DNA of 64,000 bases from Sphingomonas sp. ID1715 (GTDB taxonomy: Bacteria > Pseudomonadota > Alphaproteobacteria > Sphingomonadales > Sphingomonadaceae), in the NCBI RefSeq assembly GCF_013044515.1, contig NZ_JABEPR010000004.1, positions 62,001-126,000 on the forward strand, given 5' to 3'. Both the position numbers and the translations under genes were made by a program. The notes beneath the pieces are model-generated. The model ran no database searches. It was given only the letters and a program-made list of their open reading frames with translations, and was not told where the DNA came from. Shown here piece by piece: positions 9,297 to 17,116 of the stretch; the stretch's first letter is position 1, and each line of letters starts with the position of its first letter.

Positions 9297-9316
9297 CGAA
9301 GAGCGGGTAAACAAAA

Positions 9317-9416
9317 CCGCTCATCCTGAGGAGCCGTTGAGCTTGGCGAAACGGCGTCTCGAAGGATCCTTCGAGATGGGCCTTCGCCAGGCTCAGTCCC
9401 TCCTCAGGATGAGCGG
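9317..9416. repeat. 100-bp palindromic repeat between rplY and pth
   Basis: A perfect 16-bp inverted repeat, CCGCTCATCCTGAGGA at 9317-9332 and its complement at 9401-9416, frames inner complementary stretches (GTCTCGAAGGATCCTTCGAGA at the centre). The unit can fold into a long hairpin in RNA. It may separate rplY and pth expression or simply be a dispersed repeat. Confidence 0.75.
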
Positions 9417-9421
9417 GATTG

Positions 9422-10024
9422 TCAGCCTTCGACCGCCGGCGTTTCGTTGTCGCCTTCCGAGCTCTTCAGGCCCGAGGGCGCGACGATCGTCGCGATGGTG
9501 AAGTCGCGATCGGTGATCGCCGACTGGGCACCCTGCGGCAGCGTTACATGGCTAAGGTGGATCGAGTCGCCGACATCGAAGCCCTTCAGGTCGATGACGA
9601 TTTCGTCCGGGATCTCGGCCGCGTCGCAGACCAGTTCCAGCTCGTGGCGGACGATGTTGAGCACGCCGCCGCGCTTCAGGCCAGGCGAGGCTTCTTCATT
9701 CTCGAAGCGCACCGGCACTTCGACATGGACGCTCGAATGTTCGCCGATGCGCAGGAAGTCGACATGGAGCGGGCGATCGGTGACGGGGTGGAACTGCACG
9801 TCCTTGGGCAGGGTACGGGTGCCGTTGATCATCACGACCGAGTTCATGAAGTGGCCGGTCATCAGCGCCTTCATCAGCTCGCGTTCTTCGAGGTGAATGC
9901 CCTGTGGGGCTTCGTTGTTTCCGTAAATGACGGCGGGTACGCGGCCTTGACGGCGGATAGCACGGGAGGCTCCCTTGCCAGCCCGTTCGCGCACCTCGGC
10001 CGACAGCGTCAGCGTCTCGCTCAT
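9422..10024 (-). CDS. rplY: 50S ribosomal protein L25, long CTC form
   Basis: Binds 5S rRNA in the large ribosomal subunit. 200 residues: an N-terminal L25 domain ([27 protein letters not shown]) and a C-terminal beta domain ([32 protein letters not shown]) that makes this the longer CTC/TL5 type. Ribosome site GGAGA lies upstream of ATG 10024. The gene is first in a minus-strand run with pth. Confidence 0.95.
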   Translation of the reverse strand: MSETLTLSAEVRERAGKGASRAIRRQGRVPAVIYGNNEAPQGIHLEERELMKALMTGHFMNSVVMINGTRTLPKDVQFHPVTDRPLHVDFLRIGEHSSVHVEVPVRFENEEASPGLKRGGVLNIVRHELELVCDAAEIPDEIVIDLKGFDVGDSIHLSHVTLPQGAQSAITDRDFTIATIVAPSGLKSSEGDNETPAVEG

Positions 10025-10128
10025 CGCATGTCTCCAAGTAGCATGTCAGGTTCAGTTGCTCCGCCACGCCTCCAGGGATGACCATGACGGAAGCGCGGGC
10101 GCATAGCGGGGGAGGGCGCCGATTGCAA

Positions 10129-10998
10129 CTATTGCACGCGCCGCACCTTGAAACCTTGCCGCTGGAGCAGGTCGATCACCGAGCCCTTGCCCGCAAGATG
10201 CCCGGCACCGACCGCGACCAGCACGGTGCCCGGTGTGTCGAGGCGGTGCTTCAGCCACTGCACCCAGTTTGCATTGCGCTCGTCGATCAGCAGCTTGGCG
10301 ATTTCGGGCGCCTTCTTCAGCTCGTCGTCGAAAGTGCGGGCGATCTGGCCGGTGTCGCCGCTGCTCCACGCCGCGACCATCTTCTGGAAATCGGCCTTGG
10401 CGGTCGTCGCATCGTCCAACATGCTGACCAGCAGCTTGCGCTGGGTCTCCTCCGGCATCTGGTCGAAATAGCCGAGTTGCTGCGGCGTCGTCTCCAAGCC
10501 CAGGATCGGCTTGCCTGCAAAGCTCGAGCGCAGCGTGTTCTCGACCCCGGTTTCGACCTTGGCATCCATGTCGGCGTACATCGATGCGCCCAGGGTGATT
10601 GCCACTGCCCAGGTTTCCATCGCATTGAGCGCTACCAAAGGCAGGCCGCGCTTCTTGATCAGCGCTTCGAGCCGCTCCCGTCTATCCGCGGGCACCCGAT
10701 CCAGCACCGGCGGAAGATTGGGCGATTGCGCCAGTCGCCGGTAGGTTTCGGCGGTGGCGGTCTTGTCGTCCTGGTCGTTGATTTCCAGCACCAGCTCGTC
10801 AGCGCTTGCCAGCGTCTGGTCGAAGCGCTTGGTGCGCCATTTCAGGTCCGACGGCAGGACGTGCACCGTGCCAAACAGATAGATGGTCGTGTCCGGGTCC
10901 GACACTTTCCACATCGCCGGCTTCGCAGGCCGGGCCGGCGCGGCGCTGCCGCAGGCGGTGAGGGCAAAGGTTAGGGCGAGAGTGAGAAGCTTACGCAT
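10129..10998 (-). CDS. TraB/GumN family lipoprotein
   Basis: 289 residues with a lipoprotein signal (MRKLLTLALTFALTACGS, lipobox LTAC), so it is probably anchored in the envelope. The family (Pfam TraB/PrgY/GumN) shares its fold with TIKI metalloproteases. The conserved GTVHVLP motif is near residue 43, ELVLEIND follows, and GAGHLAGKGS is near the end, the two ends of the presumed active site. Its biological role in bacteria is not settled. The gene stands alone, 104 bp from rplY. Confidence 0.82.
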   Translation of the reverse strand: MRKLLTLALTFALTACGSAAPARPAKPAMWKVSDPDTTIYLFGTVHVLPSDLKWRTKRFDQTLASADELVLEINDQDDKTATAETYRRLAQSPNLPPVLDRVPADRRERLEALIKKRGLPLVALNAMETWAVAITLGASMYADMDAKVETGVENTLRSSFAGKPILGLETTPQQLGYFDQMPEETQRKLLVSMLDDATTAKADFQKMVAAWSSGDTGQIARTFDDELKKAPEIAKLLIDERNANWVQWLKHRLDTPGTVLVAVGAGHLAGKGSVIDLLQRQGFKVRRVQ

Positions 10999-11039
10999 GG
11001 CGGCGGCTTATCGCCGCAACCATGAACGAAGGGCAACCG

Positions 11040-11228
11040 TCAGCGGCTGATTGCGCCCTTACAGCCCTCGACGTCGCGGCGCGCCACATAGGCTGGGGCG
11101 ACGTGGAGGTGCAAACGCGACGCACAGCTTTCGGCGAGCTTGATGAGTTCGGGGCGAAGGCCGGCCGGAAGCCCTGGCTGCCGCGCCAACTGCCGGTACA
11201 GAGCCTCGCGCCACTCGGTCTCGTTCAT
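11040..11228 (-). CDS. small unknown protein, 62 residues
   Basis: The reverse frame starting MNETEWREALYRQLARQPGL reads as a soluble, helical, charged polypeptide ending VARRDVEGCKGAISR. It has no signal peptide or recognisable domain. It lies between the TraB/GumN gene and a cyclophilin gene, all in the same direction. The in-frame ATG at 11279 would add 17 less plausible residues. Plausible as a gene because it fills the gap neatly, but unproven. Confidence 0.45.
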   Translation of the reverse strand: MNETEWREALYRQLARQPGLPAGLRPELIKLAESCASRLHLHVAPAYVARRDVEGCKGAISR

Positions 11229-11317
11229 GCCCACCCTCCAGTGGCACTCAGAACGAACGGTCGACGAAAGGGATGCCATCGTTTCGGCCGCGGTCGAAAA
11301 AATCCTTTGTGCCGCGG

Positions 11318-11914
11318 CTAGTTGGTGCGGCGCGCGGTCACGATAACGACTGGCTGGGCGAGATATTGGCCCTTCATCACACCCTCGCCCTTGTTCGGAT
11401 CGGTTGGCGCGGCAAGGATCGTCTTCACCAGATCCATGCCTTCGACGACATGGCCGAATGCCGCGAAGCCGGGATCGCCGCCGGGCTGGGCGTCCAGCGA
11501 AGGCGTGTCGCCGACCAGGATGAAGAAATCTCCGGCGCCGGTGCCGGGTGCGCCCCGCGCGAGCGAGATGGTGCCGCTCCTGTGGCTGAGCCCCGTCTGG
11601 CTGGTCGGCTCGTGCGCGACGGGCGGCAGCGTGCGCTTCGGATCGTTGCGCGTGCCGAACTGGACCAGGCCATAGTCCGGCACGTTGGGCGCCTTTGCCG
11701 CACGATAGAAGGCGGCGCCATCCAGCCGCTTCTGGTCGACATAGCGCAGGAAGTTGGCCGTGGTGAGCGGCGCCCGCCCTTTCTCCAGCTCCAGTACCAC
11801 CGGTCCCTGGCTGGTCGTGAGCGTCACCTTGACCGTCTCGGGCGCAGGAGCCTCTGGCGGCGGCGGAGCCCCTTGCGCAAGAGCAACGGCGGCGAGGAGA
11901 GCGAAGATCTTCAT
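11318..11914 (-). CDS. periplasmic cyclophilin-type peptidyl-prolyl isomerase
   Basis: 198 residues. Signal peptide MKIFALLAAVALAQG, then a compact cyclophilin domain: VTLTTSQGPVVLELEKGRAPLTTANFLRYVD, FYRA, SHRSGTISLARGAPGTGAGDFFILVGD, GFAAFGHVVEGMDLVKTIL. It catalyses cis-trans isomerisation of prolyl bonds, probably in periplasmic folding. It is better conserved than the cyclophilin-like gene at 5694. Confidence 0.88.
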   Translation of the reverse strand: MKIFALLAAVALAQGAPPPPEAPAPETVKVTLTTSQGPVVLELEKGRAPLTTANFLRYVDQKRLDGAAFYRAAKAPNVPDYGLVQFGTRNDPKRTLPPVAHEPTSQTGLSHRSGTISLARGAPGTGAGDFFILVGDTPSLDAQPGGDPGFAAFGHVVEGMDLVKTILAAPTDPNKGEGVMKGQYLAQPVVIVTARRTN

Positions 11915-12127
11915 ATCACGGGCATATAGCGCGCCGGTGGCCGCGGCGCGACCTTCTTGAACCCGGCCATCGCGCCCTCATATTCGCCGTGTCCGGCAAT
12001 GGCCGTCCACAGCTTCGATGGTTAAGCCGGGAACAGCCCGGCACATTCGGCATTGTGGTTTCAGGAGCGGTGGCTAACATGGCCGCCGCTAGCATGTGCC
12101 CGCCGTTGCGGGCCAAAGGATGATGGA

Positions 12128-13390
12128 ATGACGAAATTGAGCGGCGGGGACTCCAAGAGCACGCTCTACTGCTCCTTCTGCGGCAAGTCGCAGCATGAGG
12201 TGCGCAAGCTTATCGCCGGCCCGACCGTGTTCATCTGCGATGAATGCGTCGAGCTGTGCAACGACATCATCCGTGAAGAGACCAAGTCTGCACTCGTCTC
12301 CAAGAAGGACGGGGGCGTGCCGACGCCCCAGGAGATTTGCGACGTTCTCGACGACTATGTGATCGGGCAGAAGCAGGCGAAGCGCGTGCTCTCGGTTGCC
12401 GTCCACAATCACTATAAGCGCCTGGCGCACGGACAGAAGGGCGCGGACGTCGAGCTCGCCAAGTCGAACATCCTGCTGGTCGGCCCGACCGGCTGCGGCA
12501 AGACGCTGCTGGCGCAGACGCTGGCGCGCATCCTCGACGTTCCCTTCACCATGGCCGACGCGACGACGCTCACCGAAGCCGGCTATGTCGGCGAGGATGT
12601 CGAGAACATCATTCTGAAGCTGCTTCAGGCCTCCGACTACAACGTCGAGCGGGCGCAGCGCGGCATCGTCTATATCGACGAGATTGACAAGATCAGCCGC
12701 AAGGCCGAAAACCCTTCCATCACGCGCGATGTGTCGGGCGAAGGCGTGCAGCAGGCGCTGCTGAAGCTGATGGAAGGCACCACCGCCTCCGTGCCGCCGC
12801 AGGGCGGGCGCAAGCATCCGCAGCAGGAGTTCCTGCAGGTCGACACGACGAACATCCTGTTCATCTGCGGCGGCGCCTTTTCGGGTCTCGAAAAGATCAT
12901 CGGCGACCGCCTGCAGGGCAAGTCGATCGGCTTCGGCGCCTATGTCGCGGCGCCCGAGGAGCGGCGCACCGGCGAAGTGCTGCGCCAGTGCGAACCGGAG
13001 GATCTGCTGAAGTTCGGCCTGATCCCGGAGTTCGTCGGCCGTCTGCCGGTGATCGCGACGCTCGAGGACCTCGATGTCGAGGCGCTGGTCAAGATCCTCG
13101 CCGAGCCGAAGAACGCGCTCGTCAAACAATATCAGAAGCTGTTCGACATGGAGGATGTGCGCCTGTCCTTCCAGGAAGACGCGCTGACCACCATCGCGAA
13201 GAAGGCGATTGCCCGGAAGACCGGCGCGCGCGGCCTGCGCTCCATCCTCGAGGCGATCCTGCTCGACACCATGTTCGACCTGCCGTCGATGGACGGCGTC
13301 GACGAAGTGATGATCGACAAGGATGTGGTCGAGGGCCGCAAGGACCCGGTACGCGTCTACGCGAAGAAGAAGGAAAGCGGCGCCGCCTAG
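12128..13390 (+). CDS. clpX: ATP-dependent Clp protease ATP-binding subunit ClpX
   Basis: Hexameric AAA+ unfoldase that feeds substrates to ClpP. 420 residues. N-terminal zinc-binding domain with [12 protein letters not shown] and [10 protein letters not shown]; Walker A GPTGCGKT; Walker B VYIDEIDK; a loop reading GGRKHPQQ and pore loop SIGFGAYV. In alphaproteobacteria ClpXP degrades cell-cycle regulators downstream of CckA, whose gene also lies in this window. The start at 12128 has AAAGGA upstream. clpP is not in the window; lon follows 3.7 kb further on. The stop TAG overlaps the stop of the convergent sulfotransferase gene by 3 nt. Confidence 0.97.
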   Translation: MTKLSGGDSKSTLYCSFCGKSQHEVRKLIAGPTVFICDECVELCNDIIREETKSALVSKKDGGVPTPQEICDVLDDYVIGQKQAKRVLSVAVHNHYKRLAHGQKGADVELAKSNILLVGPTGCGKTLLAQTLARILDVPFTMADATTLTEAGYVGEDVENIILKLLQASDYNVERAQRGIVYIDEIDKISRKAENPSITRDVSGEGVQQALLKLMEGTTASVPPQGGRKHPQQEFLQVDTTNILFICGGAFSGLEKIIGDRLQGKSIGFGAYVAAPEERRTGEVLRQCEPEDLLKFGLIPEFVGRLPVIATLEDLDVEALVKILAEPKNALVKQYQKLFDMEDVRLSFQEDALTTIAKKAIARKTGARGLRSILEAILLDTMFDLPSMDGVDEVMIDKDVVEGRKDPVRVYAKKKESGAA

Positions 13391-14850
13391 GCGCCCGCCC
13401 CTTCGAAATAGGCGTCGATAAAGGGCTGGAGGTGGCGGCGATAAGGCTCGGCCACGTTCAGCCCTTTCCTGTTGATCGGCTCGCGCACCTGCAGAGAGCT
13501 GGCGGTCGCGACGGCGCGCTCGGTCCGGTGCGGGGCAAAGGCTCCGGCTTCTTCGGCAAGCCCGCAATGTTTGAGGATGCGTGACGTCCAGTCGGTCGGC
13601 TCGTCCACCAGCTGCGCATAGGGCACGACCAGCAGCCGCTCGCCGAGCCGATCCTGCCAAAAATCGACCAGCCGGTCCTCGAGTCGGAAATGGTGGGCGA
13701 TGTCGGTCAGGTCGTAGCTCCAGGCGACGCCATGAATGAAGAAAGTGCGGAAGCACGACCAGGCGGAGTCGAGCGGATCGCGGCGCATCCAGATCAGCGG
13801 CGCGTCCGGCAGCAAAGATGCGGCCAGTCCGAGGAAGCGGCTGGCGTCCACCGTCTTGTCGACGACCCTTCCCGCCGGCCCGAATCGCTCCGCCATCAGA
13901 TGGAGATAGAGGCCGCCGAGCTTCTCGACCGACGCTCCGGACGCCAGGGACTGGCCCAGCGCCTCGCCCGATGCGCCACCGGCAGCCACCGCCACGTGCT
14001 GGAGGATGTTCAACTCGGCGCCGTCCGCCACGTCCGAATGGCTGGCCAGGATATGCTCGACGAGGGTGGTGCCGGACCGCGGCAGCCCCGTGACGAAGAT
14101 CGGGCGCCTAGTGTCGATCGTCTGCCTGGCGTTCAGCTGTTCGATGAAGCCGGGCGGAAATCCGGTCATCGCCGCTTGAGCCGCCTTCTCGTTGCCGGCG
14201 CGGCTGTAGGGCGTGAGCTTGCGCAGCAGCGCCGCACCTTTTGCAAAGGCGGCAAAGGCCGCATCATGGTCGCCGCGATCGGCGTGAAGCTTGCCGACCG
14301 CATACCAATAGCGCGCGAAATCGCCTTCCTGCTGGCGCTCCGCCGCTCCCCGCTCGGCCAGCATCTGCTCGCCGATCGGATCGTCGCGCAGAGAGCGGCT
14401 GGAAGAGAGCGTCAGCCAGGCCGGCCCCCAACCGGGTCGGTGCTTGACCGCGGTCAGCAGATAGGATCGCGCCTCCTCGACGCGGCCAAGGGTGAGCGCT
14501 GTATTGCCAAGCAGATAGGCGCGGCCGGCCGGGTCGGGGATGTGCGCCGGCAGGGTGAGCGCAAGCTCATGCGCCTCCTTCAACTTTCCGGCCTGGGTCA
14601 GCAGCACGACCTTTGAATAGCGCGCCTGTGGTGTGTCGCCGGCGGCCGCGACGAAGGCGTCCACCGCGCGCAGGGCAAGCGTCAGCTCCCCGCTGACCCG
14701 CATCAACTCGGCAATCTGCCGCCATTGCTGGCCCAGCGGCGCTTTCGCGTCGAGCAAGGCTGCCACCGAATGATTGGCTCGGTCGCGATCGTGGGCGGCA
14801 AGTCCCTGCTTCAGCGCCTCGATATGGTTCGACCAGGCAGGTGCGTTCAT
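13387..14850 (-). CDS. TPR-repeat sulfotransferase
   Basis: 487 residues. The N-terminal ~240 are helical repeats of TPR type ([40 protein letters not shown]). The C-terminal part is a sulfotransferase fold: [17 protein letters not shown] is the PAPS 5'-phosphosulfate loop and [19 protein letters not shown] the 3'-phosphate binding segment. Such fusions are common in alphaproteobacteria; the acceptor is unknown. The start at 14850 has GAGGA nearby; the frame is open to 14931 but without a good site. Confidence 0.85.
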   Translation of the reverse strand: MNAPAWSNHIEALKQGLAAHDRDRANHSVAALLDAKAPLGQQWRQIAELMRVSGELTLALRAVDAFVAAAGDTPQARYSKVVLLTQAGKLKEAHELALTLPAHIPDPAGRAYLLGNTALTLGRVEEARSYLLTAVKHRPGWGPAWLTLSSSRSLRDDPIGEQMLAERGAAERQQEGDFARYWYAVGKLHADRGDHDAAFAAFAKGAALLRKLTPYSRAGNEKAAQAAMTGFPPGFIEQLNARQTIDTRRPIFVTGLPRSGTTLVEHILASHSDVADGAELNILQHVAVAAGGASGEALGQSLASGASVEKLGGLYLHLMAERFGPAGRVVDKTVDASRFLGLAASLLPDAPLIWMRRDPLDSAWSCFRTFFIHGVAWSYDLTDIAHHFRLEDRLVDFWQDRLGERLLVVPYAQLVDEPTDWTSRILKHCGLAEEAGAFAPHRTERAVATASSLQVREPINRKGLNVAEPYRRHLQPFIDAYFEGAGA

Positions 14851-14987
14851 AGCGTCCTCTTCGCACTCGCAAAGCGCTTCGCCAAGCCGCGGGCCCTGTG
14901 CAGCTTTGGGACATTTGCGATGTGCAAGCACCTAAAAAGTCTTAATAAACTGTTGACCATATCGGGCCCGGCCGTCACACGAGTTAC

Positions 14988-15011
14988 TTCTCCCGGGCGT
15001 TTTCGGGAGAA
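14988..15011 (+). promoter_or_regulatory. hairpin in the leader of the PEP-CTERM metalloprotease gene
   Basis: TTCTCCCG at 14988-14995 and CGGGAGAA at 15004-15011 are perfect inverted repeats around an 8-nt loop, ending 17 bases before ATG 15029. The 3' arm contains a purine-rich GGGAGA that would serve an ATG at 15011, so a fold could select the ATG at 15029 or limit translation. No U-run follows, so it is not a typical terminator. Confidence 0.4.
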
Positions 15012-15028
15012 TGGGGAAGGGGTTCTCT

Positions 15029-16261
15029 ATGTCTGTAAAGAGCTTGCTGTGCTGCGGCATTGCCGCAGCCTCGATGGTTGCTTCCAACGCGGAGGCCGGC
15101 ACCAAGATCAACCTAATCGACCTGGAAGGCGTCACTGGGTCGCCAGCCGAGCAGGGCTTCAAAATCGCTGCCTCGTTTTGGGAATCGGTGTTCACCAATG
15201 ATGTGACGATCAACCTAGGCGTGCGCTTCGCGCCCCTCGCGCAGAACGTGATCGGTTCGACCGGCAGCACCCGTCGCGACACCAACGTGAGTGCCTGGAA
15301 GACGGGCGTGCTTAACACCCGTTCGAACTCGACGCTCGACCAGACGGCCGTGCTGCCGACGCTGAACGCGGCCGGCGGCTTTAGCTTCATCGGCAACGGC
15401 ACCCGCCCGTCGCCGACCCAGGCCGACCCGAACGCCGTATGGCAGGACACGACCAGCAAGGTGTTCATCGACGGTGATTCGGTCAGCAGCAAGGTGCTCT
15501 ATCTGAACACCTCGGTGCAGAAGGCGGTCGGCATCTATAGCGGCTCGGCCACTGCTCGCGATGGCAACGTGACGTTCAGCACGAACTTCACCTTCGACTT
15601 CGATCCGACCGACGGCATCGCTGCCGACAAGATGGATTTCATCGGCGTCGCCATTCACGAAATCGGCCACGCGCTGGGCTTCGTTTCGGGCGTCGATATC
15701 TACGACGCCAATGGTTATCCGAACGGCGGCAACCTCGGTTACGACCTGAACTCGACTTCGCTCTTCTCGGCGCTGGACATGTTCCGCTACAGCAGCGATC
15801 CGACGGACGTTGCTCCGGGTGCGGGGCCCTCGCGTGATCTGACGGTCGGCGGTGCGACCTATTTCTCGATCGACGGCGGCTTGACCCAGGTGGGCGGCAA
15901 CTCGCTCTTCTCGACCGGTCGCTTCAACGGCGATGGCCGTCAGGCTTCGCACTTCAAGGACACGCCGAGCAACCAGGGCGGCTGCAACGGCTATAACCAG
16001 CTGGGCATCCTCGACCCCACTTTCTGCCTCGGCGAAATGGGTGTCGTGAAGGGTCTGGACCTCGCCGCCTACGACGCGATGGGCTGGAACATCAACTTCG
16101 ATGTGCTCAACAACCTCGCCTACAACCGCAACACTGCGCAGATCTATGTGCAGGCGCTGGGTGTGCCTGAGCCGGCGAGCTGGGCGCTGATGATCGGCGG
16201 CTTCGGCCTGATGGGCGCAGCGATGCGCCGCCGGGTCCGCACCTCGGTCAGCTTCGCCTAA
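15029..16261 (+). CDS. PEP-CTERM metalloprotease (NF038122-like)
   Basis: 410 residues. The signal peptide MSVKSLLCCGIAAASMVASNAEA precedes a secreted domain with the zinc motif GVAIHEIGHALGFVSGVD. The C-terminus is a PEP-CTERM sorting tail: VPEPASWALMIGGFGLMGAAMRRR (PEP motif, hydrophobic helix, arginine cluster), which directs processing by an exosortase. Asn-, Ser- and Gly-rich body, as expected of an exported protein. I chose ATG 15029 because AAGGGG lies 6 bases upstream; ATG 15011 is possible. The exosortase itself is not in the window. Confidence 0.85.
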   Translation: MSVKSLLCCGIAAASMVASNAEAGTKINLIDLEGVTGSPAEQGFKIAASFWESVFTNDVTINLGVRFAPLAQNVIGSTGSTRRDTNVSAWKTGVLNTRSNSTLDQTAVLPTLNAAGGFSFIGNGTRPSPTQADPNAVWQDTTSKVFIDGDSVSSKVLYLNTSVQKAVGIYSGSATARDGNVTFSTNFTFDFDPTDGIAADKMDFIGVAIHEIGHALGFVSGVDIYDANGYPNGGNLGYDLNSTSLFSALDMFRYSSDPTDVAPGAGPSRDLTVGGATYFSIDGGLTQVGGNSLFSTGRFNGDGRQASHFKDTPSNQGGCNGYNQLGILDPTFCLGEMGVVKGLDLAAYDAMGWNINFDVLNNLAYNRNTAQIYVQALGVPEPASWALMIGGFGLMGAAMRRRVRTSVSFA

Positions 16262-16281
16262 CCGGGCGAACGCGCAAGATC

Positions 16282-16317
16282 AGGCCCCGTCCGGTTCGTC
16301 CGGGCGGGGCCTTTTCT
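16282..16317 (+). terminator. rho-independent terminator after the metalloprotease gene
   Basis: AGGCCCCGTCCGG, a short loop, and CCGGGCGGGGCCT form a GC-rich stem followed by TTTTCTTT. It lies 21 bp after the stop and just before the stop of the convergent gene at 16321. Confidence 0.8.
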
Positions 16318-16320
16318 TTG

Positions 16321-17022
16321 TCAGCCGGCGCTGAACGCCTCCATGCGCAGCTCGAAATAGGGCTTGCCGTTCTGCTCGATGAAAATGGTGCGCGGCCAGA
16401 GGATGCCGTTAGCCATGCGATGACCCGAGAAGCGGAAAACTTGGCGGATCGGCTTGCCGTTCTCCGCCCCCGGCACTTCATTCTCGGCGCCGATCAGCGT
16501 GGCTCGACGGTCGAAGCGCAGCAGCGTCGTGGGCGCCGCCGGATGGCGGACGCGGAGCATGTCACCGTCCTGCGTGACGATAACCCCGGGCCGATCCAGA
16601 TCGACCAGGCGCATCAGCCCGTAAATGGCATATTGCTGTCGCTCATGCTCCCGCATGCCATCGGGCATCGGCAGGCGCGCGCCTTTCCGCTCCAGCCAGG
16701 CGTCGCCGGACTCGAACACGATCGAGCGGGTGGCGCTCGGCCCCTGTTCCAGCAGCCAGGAATTCGAGCGCACGCGGACGAAGGGCTCCACCCGCGTGTC
16801 GACGCCGATGCGAATGGTCCTGTCGCCGTCGTAGATCGCCGCCGTTCCGGTCCAGTGCAGCGTGCGCGCTTGCTTCAGGGCAGCGCGTCCGCCCGCTCGC
16901 GCAATGGCTCGCGCCAGCAGCGGTGGAGTGCCTGGCGCCCTCAAAGCCAGCATCAGCGGCAGGCCGAGCACCAGCGTCCGGCGATCGACCAATTCCAGGC
17001 GCGAGGATTTGGAAAGATGCAT
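16321..17022 (-). CDS. exported protein of unknown function
   Basis: 233 residues. A basic start with a twin arginine (VDRRTLVLGLPLMLALRAPG) looks like a signal peptide, possibly of Tat type. The mature part has alternating beta-type segments (TLHWTGTAAIYDGDRTIRIGVDTRVEPFVRVR, NGKPYFELRMEAFSAG), reminiscent of LolA-like or outer-membrane-sorting folds that bind lipids, but I do not recognise the family. It is divergent from lon across 94 bp. Confidence 0.7.
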   Translation of the reverse strand: MHLSKSSRLELVDRRTLVLGLPLMLALRAPGTPPLLARAIARAGGRAALKQARTLHWTGTAAIYDGDRTIRIGVDTRVEPFVRVRSNSWLLEQGPSATRSIVFESGDAWLERKGARLPMPDGMREHERQQYAIYGLMRLVDLDRPGVIVTQDGDMLRVRHPAAPTTLLRFDRRATLIGAENEVPGAENGKPIRQVFRFSGHRMANGILWPRTIFIEQNGKPYFELRMEAFSAG

Positions 17023-17116
17023 AAGCTAGGCTCCGCCTGAGTCGAGGGCGATTGATGCGTGTGCCGACGGCCCCATATAGAAGGAAAGCGCGCGTCCTCG
17101 CGCAACCGGAGTTTGC

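Noticed and set aside
12089-13756. 555-residue reverse frame over clpX
   Set aside because: Runs opposite to a fully conserved clpX; GC-rich third-position shadow with no domain.
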